A DNA stretch of 64,000 nucleotides from Corella eumyota (lineage: Eukaryota > Chordata > Ascidiacea > Phlebobranchia > Corellidae). The stretch is taken from the NCBI GenBank assembly GCA_963082875.1, contig OY720102.1, positions 7,378,001 through 7,442,000 on the forward strand, given 5' to 3'. Shown here one piece after another: positions 1-10,099 of this stretch. Numbering within the stretch: position 1 is the stretch's first letter; each line of letters starts with the position of its first letter. The position numbers and the translations under genes were made by a program. Under the pieces are notes generated by a model that was given only the letters and a program-made list of their open reading frames with translations, had not been told where the DNA came from and searched no databases.

Positions 1-265
1 TTATTAAAAATTTATGAAATCTCAAAATCTGAAATTTTATATTTAATTAGGCGTGCATTGGCCTAACTAACATTCAAGATAAAACATTTTGCAAAAATTT
101 TTAGTAAAACAAAAGTTTGAGGTAATTTTTATTTTGGGTTTAATTAGGTCACGTGATATTTTTGGCCAATGATATTGCATACAAATTTTTAAAAAAAATA
201 AAAAATTTTAAATCGAAAAATAATTGTTGTGTTAGATCCGCACAGGTCCGATTACCGTGTTTACA

Positions 266-285
266 TAATATTTTCGAAAATATTA
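266..285. repeat. 20-bp perfect palindrome centred on TTCGAA (Sat1 variant)
   Basis: TAATATTTTCGAAAATATTA is its own reverse complement. It occurs in the monomer variant that reads TTTACATAAT just upstream (also within the variants near 1,480, 6,280, 13,210, 14,705, 19,815, 24,610 and others). Most other monomers carry one extra T, or TTTGAA in place of TTCGAA, and are only near-palindromic. It could act as a dyad binding site or a small cruciform; there is no direct evidence of function. Confidence 0.85.
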
Positions 286-360
286 ATATTCATAAAAGTT
301 ATGATACTTTTATTAAAAATTTATGAAATCTCAAAATCTGAAATTTTGTATTTTATTAGA

Positions 361-667
361 CGCGCATTGGCCTAACTAACATTCAAGATCAAGTATTTTG
401 CGAAAATTTTGAGTAAAACAAAAATTTGAGGTAATTTTTATTTTGGGTTTAATTAGGTCACGTGATATTTTTGGCCAATGATATTGCATACAAATTTAAA
501 AAAAAAAAAAAATTTTAATCGAAAAATAATTGTTGTGTTAGAACCGCACAGGTCCAATTACCGTGTTTACAAAATATTTTTCGAAAATATTAATATTCAT
601 AAAAGTTATGAAACTTTTATTAAAAATTTATGAAATCTCAAAATCTGAAATTTTGTATTTTATTAGA
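361..667 (+). repeat. Sat1 representative long monomer (307 bp)
   Basis: Reference long-form monomer, taken from one CGCGCATTGG to the next. It holds CATTGGCC at 365-372, the palindromic E-box at 459-464, GGCCAATG at 473-480, a pure A-run around 489-500 and the GAACCGCAC block near 541. Neighbouring long monomers are 307 to 311 bp, and most of the length variation I see comes from the A-tract. The phase chosen for the start is arbitrary. Confidence 0.93.
457..464. promoter_or_regulatory. GTCACGTG box (CDEI/E-box-like), once per Sat1 monomer
   Basis: GTCACGTG matches the budding-yeast CDEI consensus RTCACRTG bound by Cbf1, and with its flanks (GTCACGTGAT) is one base from the GTCACGTGAC E-box used by animal USF/MITF/TFEB-type bHLH-zipper proteins. 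This is the copy in the reference monomer; nearly every Sat1 monomer has one. I noticed exceptions near 4,944, 20,876, 23,594, 30,480 and 34,714. Real binding is an inference. The array ends at 41,398 immediately inside this box. Confidence 0.6.
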
Positions 668-976
668 CGCGCATTGGCCTAACTAACATTCAAGATCAAG
701 TATTTTGCGAAAATTTTCAGTAAAACAAAAATTTGAGGTAATTTTTATTTTGGGTTTAATTAGGTCACGTGATATTTTTGGCCAATGATATTGCATACAA
801 ATTTAAAAAAAAAATAAAAAAATTTAAATCAAAAATAATTGTTGTGTTAGAACCGCACAGTTTCAATTACCGTGTTTACAAAATATTTTTTGAAAATATT
901 AATTTTCATAAAAGTTATGAAACTTTTATTAAAAATTTATGAAATCTAAAAACCTAAAATTTTGTATTTTATTAGA

Positions 977-1258
977 CGCGCATTGGCCTAACTAACATTC
1001 AAGATCAAGTATTTTGCGAAAATTTTGAGTAAAACAGAAGTTTGAGGTCACGTGATATTTTTGGCCAATGATATTGCATACAAATTTTAAAAAAATAAAA
1101 AATTTTAAATCGAAAAATAATTGTTGTGTTAGAACCGCACAGGTCCAATTACCGTGTTTACAAAATATTTTTCGAAAATATTAATATTCATAAAAATTAT
1201 GAAACTTTTATTAAAAATTTATGAAATCTCAAAACCTTAATTTTTGTATTTTATTAGA
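977..1258 (+). repeat. Sat1 representative short monomer (282 bp)
   Basis: Short-form monomer. It lacks 26 bp between the TTTGAGGT and CACGTG blocks. In long monomers that interval is bounded by two AGGT copies, and in the short form the two have collapsed into one, as expected for slippage or microhomology-mediated deletion. The same endpoint is seen throughout the array (about 2,257, 2,850, 3,440, 4,025 and many more), so it arose once and spread by array amplification. Confidence 0.92.
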
Positions 1259-2375
1259 CGCGCATTGGCCTAACTAACATTCAAGATAAAATATTTCGCG
1301 AAAATTTTCAGTAAAACAAAAGTTTGAGGTAATTTTTATTTTGGTTTTTATTAGGTCACGTGATATTTTTGGCTAATGATATTGCATACAAATTTTTTGA
1401 AAAAAAATTAAAAATTTTAAATCGAAAAATAATTGTTGTGTTAGATCCGCACAGGTCCGATTACCGTGTTTACATAATATTTTCGAAAATATTAATATTC
1501 ATAAAAGTTATGATACTTTTATTAAAAATTTATGAAATTTCAAAACCTAAAATTTTGTATTTTATTAGACGCGCATTGGCCTAACTAACATTCAAGATCA
1601 AGTATTTTGCGAAAATTTTGAGTAAAACAAAAATTTGAGGTAATTTTTATTTTGGGTTTAATTAGGTCACGTGATATTTTTGGCCAATGATATTGCATAC
1701 AAATTTAAAAAAAAAAAAAAATTTAAATCGAAAAATAATTGTTGTGTTAGAACCGCACAGGTCCAATTACCGTGTTTACAAAATATTTTTTGAAAATATT
1801 AATTTTCATAAAAGTTATGAAACTTTTATTAAAAATTTATGAAATCTCAAAATCTGAAATTTTGTATTTTATTAGACGCGCATTGGCCTAACTAACATTC
1901 AAGATCAAGTATTTTGCGAAAATTTTCAGTAAAACAAAAATTTGAGGTAATTTTTATTTTGGGTTTAATTAGGTCACGTGATATTTTTGGCCAATGATAT
2001 TGCATACAAATTTAAAAAAAAAATAAAAAAATTTAAATCGAAAGTAATTGTTGTGTTAGAACCGCACAGGTTCACTTACCGTGTTTACAAAATATTTTTT
2101 GAAAATATTAATATTCATAAAAGTTATGAAACTTTTATTAAAAATTTATGAAATCTAAAAACCTAAAATTTTGTATTTTATTAGACGCGCATTGGCCTAA
2201 CTAACATTCAAGATCAAGTATTTTGCGAAAATTTTGAGTAAAACAGAAGTTTGAGGTCACGTGATATTTTTGGCCAATGATATTGCATACAAATTTTAAA
2301 AAAATAAAAAATTTTAAATCGAAAAATAATTGTTGTGTTAGAACCGCACAGGTCGAATTACCGTGTTTACAAAAT
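1231..2375 (+). repeat. Sat1 block, copy 1 of a 1.1-kb repeat at offset about 2.97 kb
   Basis: This run of monomers repeats at about 4,208-5,345. Shared order: P-type monomer, a long monomer with a pure A-tract, a monomer with the rare TCGAAAGTAATTG block, then a short monomer ending in the rare GTCGAATTACC (2,353 and 5,323). The offset drifts from about 2,979 to 2,970. Copy 1 has a private GTTCACTTACC, and the P-type monomer in copy 2 lacks a few bases around GATCCGCAC. Confidence 0.75.
1259..1569 (+). repeat. Sat1 'P-type' monomer variant
   Basis: A recognisable Sat1 subtype: ATATTTCGCG after the core, TTTTTATTAGG before the E-box, GGCTAATGAT in place of GGCCAATGAT, GATCCGCAC and GTCCGATTACC further on, and TTATGATAC near the end. 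The same subtype, complete or recombined, recurs near 4,230, 6,060, 12,990, 14,490, 15,480, 19,600, 24,390, 28,000, 30,390, 31,970, 32,870, 35,550 and 37,940. It happens to lack stops in one frame for about 74 codons, but that frame opens on GTG. It is the best marker for the long-range HOR structure of the left array. Confidence 0.85.
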
Positions 2376-2879
2376 ATTTTTCGAAAATATTAATATTCAT
2401 AAAAATTATGAAACTTTTATTAAAAATTTATGAAATTTCAAAACCTAAAATTTTGTATTTTATTAGACGCGCATTGGCCTAACTAACATTCAAGATCAAG
2501 TATTTTGCGAAAATTTTGAGTAAAACAAAAATTTGAGGTAATTTTTATTTTGGGTTTAATTAGGTCACGTGATATTTTTGGCCAATGATATTGCATACAA
2601 ATTTAAAAAAAAAATAAAAAAATTTAAATCGAAAATAATTGTTGTGTTAGAACCGCACAGGTCCAATTACCGTGTTTACAAAATATTTTTTGAAAATATT
2701 AAATTTCATAAAAGTTATGAAACTTTTATTAAAAATTTATGAAATCTAAAAACCTAAAATTTTGTATTTTATTAGACGCGCATTGGCCTAACTAACATTC
2801 AAGATCAAGTATTTTGCGAAAATTTTGAGTAAAACAAAAGTTTGAGGTCACGTGATATTTTTGGCCAATGATATTGCAT

Positions 2880-4060
2880 ACAAATTTTAAAAAAAAAAAA
2901 AATTTTAATCGAAAAATAATTGTTGTGTTAGAACCGCACAGGTCCAATTACCGTGTTTACAAAATATTTTTCGAAAATATTAATATTCATAAAAGTTATG
3001 AAACTTTTATTAAAAATTTATGAAATCTCAAAATCTGAAATTTTGTATTTTATTAGACGCGCATTGGCCTAACTAACATTCAAGATCAAGTATTTTGCGA
3101 AAATTTTCAGTAAAACAAAAATTTGAGGTAATTTTTATTTTGGGTTTAATTAGGTCACGTGATATTTTTGGCCAATGATATTGCATACAAATTTAAAAAA
3201 AAATAAAAAAATTTAAATCGAAAATAATTGTTGTGTTAGAACCGCACAGTTTCAATTACCGTGTTTACAAAATATTTTTTGAAAATATTAATTTTCATAA
3301 AAGTTATGAAACTTTTATTAAAAATTTATGAAATCTAAAAACCTAAAATTTTGTATTTTATTAGACGCGCATTGGCCTAACTAACATTCAAGATCAAGTA
3401 TTTTGCGAAAATTTTGAGTAAAACAAAAGTTTGAGGTCACGTGATATTTTTGGCCAATGATATTGCATACAAATTTAAAAAAAAAAAAAAATTTTAATCG
3501 AAAAATAATTGTTGTGTTAGAACCGCACAGGTCCAATTACCGTGTTTACAAAATATTTTTCGAAAATATTAATATTCATAAAAGTTATGAAACTTTTATT
3601 AAAAATTTATGAAATCTCAAAATCTGAAATTTTGTATTTTATTAGACGCGCATTGGCCTAACTAACATTCAAGATCAAGTATTTTGCGAAAATTTTCAGT
3701 AAAACAAAAATTTGAGGTAATTTTTATTTTGGGTTTAATTAGGTCACGTGATATTTTTGGCCAATGATATTGCATACAAATTTAAAAAAAAATAAAAAAA
3801 TTTAAATCGAAAATAATTGTTGTGTTAGAACCGCACAGTTTCAATTACCGTGTTTACAAAATATTTTTTGAAAATATTAATTTTCATAAAAGTTATGAAA
3901 CTTTTATTAAAAATTTATGAAATCTAAAAACCTAAAATTTTGTATTTTATTAGACGCGCATTGGCCTAACTAACATTCAAGATCAAGTATTTTGCGAAAA
4001 TTTTGAGTAAAACAGAAGTTTGAGGTCACGTGATATTTTTGGCCAATGATATTGCATACA
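2880..4060 (+). repeat. Sat1 dimeric HOR, about 590 bp, two copies
   Basis: A two-monomer unit is tandemly repeated: GAACCGCACAGG recurs at 2,931 and 3,520, and the diagnostic CACAGTTTC at about 3,247 and 3,836, both about 589 bp apart. The unit pairs a short and a long monomer. A related pair with the same internal spacing occurs near 541 and 857, so the dimer is an older building block. End points are approximate because they fall in shared sequence. Confidence 0.8.
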
Positions 4061-4207
4061 AATTTAAAAAAAATAAAAAATTTTAAATCGAAAAATAATT
4101 GTTGTGTTAGAACCGCACAGGTCCAATTACCGTGTTTACAAAATATTTTTCGAAAATATTAATATTCATAAAAATTATAAAACTTTTATTAAAAATTTAT
4201 GAAATCT

Positions 4208-5345
4208 CAAAACCTTAATTTTTGTATTTTATTAGACGCGCATTGGCCTAACTAACATTCAAGATAAAATATTTCGCGAAAATTTTCAGTAAAACAAAAG
4301 TTTGAGGTAATTTTTATTTTGGTTTTTATTAGGTCACGTGATATTTTTGGCTAATGATATTGCATACAAATTTTTTGAAAAAAAATTAAAAATTTTAAAT
4401 CGAAAAATAATTGTTGTGTTACAGTTCCGATTACCGTGTTTACATAATATTTTCGAAAATATTAATATTCATAAAAGTTATGATACTTTTATTAAAAATT
4501 TATGAAATTTCAAAACCTAAAATTTTGTATTTTATTAGACGCGCATTGGCCTAACTAACATTCAAGATCAAGTATTTTGCGAAAATTTTCAGTAAAACAA
4601 AAATTTGAGGTAATTTTTATTTTGGGTTTAATTAGGTCACGTGATATTTTTGGCCAATGATATTGCATATAAATTTAAAAAAAAAAAAAAATTTAAATCG
4701 AAAAATAATTGTTGTGTTAGAACCGCACAGGTCCAATTACCGTGTTTACAAAATATTTTTTGAAAATATTAATTTTCATAAAAGTTATGAAACTTTTATT
4801 AAAAATTTATGAAATCTCAAAATCTGAAATTTTGTATTTTATTAGACGCGCATTGGCCTAACTAACATTCAAGATCAAGTATTTTGCGAAAATTTTCAGT
4901 AGAACAAAAATTTGAGGTAATTTTTATTTTGGGTTTAATTAGGTTACGTGATATTTTTGGCCAATGATATTGCATACAAATTTAAAAAAAAAATAAAAAA
5001 ATTTAAATCGAAAGTAATTGTTGTGTTAGAACCGCACAGGTTCAATTACCGTGTTTACAAAATATTTTTTGAAAATATTAATTTTCATAAAAGTTATGAA
5101 ACTTTTATTAAAAATTTATGAAATCTAAAAACCTAAAATTTTGTATTTTATTAGACGCGCATTGGCCTAACTAACATTCAAGATCAAGTATTTTGCGAAA
5201 ATTTTGAGTAAAACAGAAGTTTGAGGTCACGTGATATTTTTGGCCAATGATATTGCATACAAATTTTAAAAAAATAAAAAATTTTAAATCGAAAAATAAT
5301 TGTTGTGTTAGAACCGCACAGGTCGAATTACCGTGTTTACAAAAT
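4208..5345 (+). repeat. Sat1 block, copy 2 of a 1.1-kb repeat at offset about 2.97 kb
   Basis: Second copy of the block at 1,231-2,375. Its P-type monomer reads TGTTACAGTTCCG where the parent has the GATCCGCACAGG block, a deletion of about 11 bp. It also has a mutated E-box (GGTTACGTG) near 4,944. After 5,345 the two copies part company, and monomers with GGCGTGCATTGG take over. Confidence 0.75.
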
Positions 5346-6029
5346 ATTTTTCGAAAATATTAATATTCATAAAAGTTATGAAACTTTTATTAAAAATTTA
5401 TGAAATCTCAAAATCTGAAATTTTATATTTAATTAGGCGTGCATTGGCCTAACTAACATTCAAGATAAAACATTTTGCAAAAATTTTTAGTAAAACAAAA
5501 GTTTGAGATAATTTTTATTTTGGGTTTAATTAGGTCACGTGATATTTTTGGCCAATGATATTGCATACAAATTTTTAAAAAAAATAAAAAATTTTAAATC
5601 AAAAAATAATTGTTGTGTTAGAACCGCACAGGTCCAATTACCGTGTTTACAAAATATTTTTCGAAAATATTAATATTCATAAAAATTATGAAACTTTTAT
5701 TAAAAATTTATGAAATTTCAAAATCTGAAATTTTATATTTAAGTAGGCGTGCATTGGCCTAACTAACATTCAAGATAAAACATTTTGCGAAAATTTTGAG
5801 TAGAACAAAAGTTTGAGATAATTTTTATTTTGAGTTTAATTAGGTCACGTGATATTTTTGGCCAATGATATTGCATACAAATTTTTTGAAAAAAATAAAA
5901 AATTTTAAATCAAAAAATAATTGTTGTGTTAGAACCGCACAGGTCCAATTACCGTGTTTACAAAATATTTTTCGAAAATATTAATATTCATAAAAATTAT
6001 AAAACTTTTATTAAAAATTTATGAAATCT

Positions 6030-9000
6030 CAAAACCTTAATTTTTGTATTTTATTAGACGCGCATTGGCCTAACTAACATTCAAGATAAAATATTTCGCG
6101 AAAATTTTCTGTAAAACAAAAGTTTGAGGTAATTTTTATTTTGGTTTTTATTAGGTCACGTGATATTTTTGGCTAATGATATTGCATACAAATTTTTTGA
6201 AAAAAAATTAAAAATTTTAAATCGAAAAATAATTGTTGTGTTAGATCCGCACAGGTCCGATTACCGTGTTTACATAATATTTTCGAAAATATTAATATTC
6301 ATAAAGGTTATGATACTTTTATTAAAAATTTATGAAATTTCAAAACCTAAAATTTTGTATTTTATTAGACGCGCATTGGCCTAACTAACATTCAAGATCA
6401 AGTATTTTGCGAAAATTTTGAGTAAAACAAAAATTTGAGGTAATTTTTATTTTGGATTTAATTAGGTCACGTGATATTTTTGGCCAATGATATTGCATAC
6501 AAATTTAAAAAAAAAATAAAAAAATTTAAATCGAAAATAATTGTTGTGTTAGAACCGCACAGGTCCAATTACCGTGTTTACAAAATATTTTTTGAAAATA
6601 TTAATTTTCATAAAAGTTATGAAACTTTTATTAAAAATTTATGAAATCTAAAAACCTAAAATTTTGTATTTTATTAGACGCGCATTGGCCTAACTAACAT
6701 TCAAGATCAAGTATTTTGCGAAAATTTTGAGTAAAACAAAAGTTTGAGGTCACGTGATATTTTTGGCCAATGATATTGCATACAAATTTAAAAAAAAAAA
6801 AAAATTTTAATCGAAAAATAATTGTTGTGTTAGAACCGCACAGATCCAATTACCGTGTTTACAAAATATTTTTCGAAAATATTAATATTCATAAAAGTTA
6901 TGAAACTTTTATTAAAAATTTATGAAATCTCAAAATCTGAAATTTTGTATTTTATTAGACGCGCATTGGCCTAACTAACATTCAAGATCAAGTATTTTGC
7001 GAAAATTTTCAGTAAAACAAAAATTTGAGGTAATTTTTATTTTGGGTTTAATTAGGTCACGTGATATTTTTGGCCAATGATATTGCATACAAATTTAAAA
7101 AAAAAATAAAAAAATTTAAATCAAAAGTAATTGTTGTGTTAGAACCGCACAGGTTCAATTACCGTGTTTACAAAATATTTTTTGAAAATATTAATTTTCA
7201 TAAAAGTTATGAAACTTTTATTAAAAATTTATGAAATCTAAAAACCTAAAATTTTGTATTTTATTAGACGCGCATTGGCCTAACTAACATTCAAGATCAA
7301 GTATTTTGCGAAAATTTTGAGTAAAACAGAAGTTTGAGGTCACGTGATATTTTTGGCCAATGATATTGCATACAAATTTTAAAAAAATAAAAAATTTTAA
7401 ATCGAAAAATAATTGTTGTGTTAGATCCGCACAGGTCGAATTACCGTGTTTACAAAATATTTTTCGAAAATATTAATATTCATAAAAATTATGAAACTTT
7501 TATTAAAAATTTATGAAATCTCAAAATCTGAAATTTTATATTTAATTAGGCGTGCATTGGCCTAACTAACATTCAAGATAAAACATTTTGCGAAAATTTT
7601 GAGTAGAACAAAAGTTTGAGATAATTTTTATTTTGGGTTTAATTAGGTCACGTGATATTTTTGGCCAATGATATTGCATACAAATTTAAAAAAAAAAAAA
7701 AAATTTAAATCGAAAAATATTTGTTGTGTTAGAACTGCACAGGTCCAATTACCGTGCTAACAAAATATTTTTCGAAAATATTAATATTCATAAAAGTTAT
7801 GAAACTTTTATTAAAAATTTATGAAATCTCAAAATCTGAAATTTTATATTTAATTAGGCGTGCATTGGCCTAACTAACATTCAAGATAAAACATTTTGCA
7901 AAAATTTTGAGTAGAACAAAAGTTTGAGATAATTTTTATTTTGGGTTTAATTAGGCCACGTGATATTTTTGGCCAATGATATTGCATACAAATTTAAAAA
8001 AAAATAAAAAAATTTAAATCGAAAGTAATTGTTGTGTTAGAACCGCACAGGTTCAATTACCGTGTTTACAAAATATTTTTTGAAAATATTAATTTTCATA
8101 AAGGTTATGATACTTTTATTAAAAATTTATGAAATTTCAAAACCTAAAATTTTGTATTTTATTAGACGCGCATTGGCCTAACTAACATTCAAGATCAAGT
8201 ATTTTGCGAAAATTTTCAGTAAAACAAAAATTTGAGGTAATTTTTATTTTGGGTTTAATTAGGTCACGTGATATTTTTGGCCAATGATATTGCATACAAA
8301 TTTAAAAAAAATAAAAAATTTTAAATCGAAAAATAATTGTTGTGTTAGAACCGCACAGGTCCAATTACCTTGTTTACAAAATATTTTTCGAAAATATTAA
8401 TATTCATAAAAATTATGAAACTTTTATTAAAAATTTATGAAATCTCAAAATCTGAAATTTTATATTTAATTAGGCGTGCATTGGCCTAACTAACATTCAA
8501 GATAAAACATTTTGCAAAAATTTTGAGTAGAACAAAAGTTTGAGATAATTTTTATTTTGGGTTTAATTAGGTCACGTGATATTTTTGGCCAATGATATTG
8601 CATACAAATTTAAAAAAAAAAAAAAAATTTAAATCGAAAAATATTTGTTGTGTTAGAACTGCACAGGTCCGATTACCGTGTTTACATAATATTTTCGAAA
8701 ATATTAATATTCATAAAGGTTATGATACTTTTATTAAAAATTTATGAAATTTCAAAACCTAAAATTTTGTATTTTATTAGACGCGCATTGGCCTAACTAA
8801 CATTCAAGATCAAGTATTTTGCGAAAATTTTCAGTAAAACAAAAATTTGAGGTAATTTTTATTTTGGGTTTAATTAGGTCACGTGATATTTTTGGCCAAT
8901 GATATTGCATACAAATTTAAAAAAAAAAAAAAATTTAAATCGAAAAATAATTGTTGTGTTAGAACCGCACAGGTCCAATTACCGTGTTTACAAAATATTT

Positions 9001-9130
9001 TTTGAAAATATTAATTTTCATAAAAGTTATGAAACTTTTATTAAAAATTTATGAAATCTAAAAACCTAAAATTTTGTATTTTATTAGACGCGCATTGGCC
9101 TAACTAACATTCAAGATCAAGTATTTTGCG
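6030..9130 (+). repeat. Sat1 block A, copy 1 (3.1 kb; offset about 13.54 kb)
   Basis: Matches 19,568-22,665. Shared rare markers in the same order: P-type monomer (6,160 and 19,697), CACAGATCC (6,841 and 20,376), GATCCGCAC followed by GTCGAATTACC (near 7,424 and 20,960), TAGGCCACGTG (7,953 and 21,489), TTACCTTGTTTAC, and the hybrid GAACTGCACAGGTCCG (8,657 and 22,192). Offsets stay within a few bases of 13,536, so about ten monomers were copied as one block. Confidence 0.82.
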
Positions 9131-10099
9131 AAAATTTTGAGTAAAACAGAAGTTTGAGATCACGTGATATTTTTGGCCAATGATATTGCATACAAATTTA
9201 AAAAAAAAAAAAAATTTAAATCGAAAAATAATTGTTGTGTTAGAACCGCACAGGTCCAATTACCGTGTTTACAAAATATTTTTCGAAAATATTAATATTC
9301 ATAAAAGTTATGAAACTTTTATTAAAAATTTATGAAATCTCAAAATCTGAAATTTTATATTTAATTAGGCGTGCATTGGCCTAACTAACATTCAAGATAA
9401 AACATTTTGCAAAAATTTTGAGTAGAACAAAAGTTTGAGATAATTTTTATTTTGGGTTTAATTAGGTCACGTGATATTTTTGGCCAATGATATTGCATAC
9501 AAATTTAAAAAAAAAATAAAAAAATTTAAATCGAAAATAATTGTTGTGTTAGAACCGCACAGGTCCAATTACCGTGTTTACAAAATATTTTTTGAAAATA
9601 TTAATTTTTATAAAAGTTATGAAACTTTTATTAAAAATTTATGAAATCTAAAAACCTAAAATTTTGTATTTTATTAGACGCGCATTGGCCTAACTAACAT
9701 TCAAGATCAAGTATTTTGCGAAAATTTTCAGTAAAACAAAAGTTTGAGGTCACGTGATATTTTTGGCCAATGATATTGCATACAAATTTAAAAAAAAAAA
9801 AAAATTTAAATCGAAAAATAATTGTTGTGTTAGAACCACACAGGTCCAATTACCGTGTTTACAAAATATTTTTCGAAAATATTAATATTCATAAAAGTTA
9901 TAAAACTTTTATTAAAAATTTATGAAATCTCAAAATCTGAAATTTTATATATAATTAGGCGTGCATTGGCCTAACTAACATTCAAGATAAAACATTTTGC
10001 AAAAATTTTGAGTAGAACAAAAGTTTGAGATAATTTTTATTTTGGGTTTAATTAGGTCACGTGATATTTTTGGCCAATGATATTGCATACAAATTTAAA

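Noticed and set aside
1360-1584. Recurring 74-codon open frame (also near 6160, 14584, 15481, 19697, 24493, 30484, 31973, 32871, 38038)
   Set aside because: It lies wholly within a Sat1 monomer subtype, opens on GTG (part of the CACGTG box), which is not a normal eukaryotic start, and has Lys/Ile/Phe/Leu-rich content expected of AT-rich DNA. Repetition comes from satellite amplification, not gene conservation.
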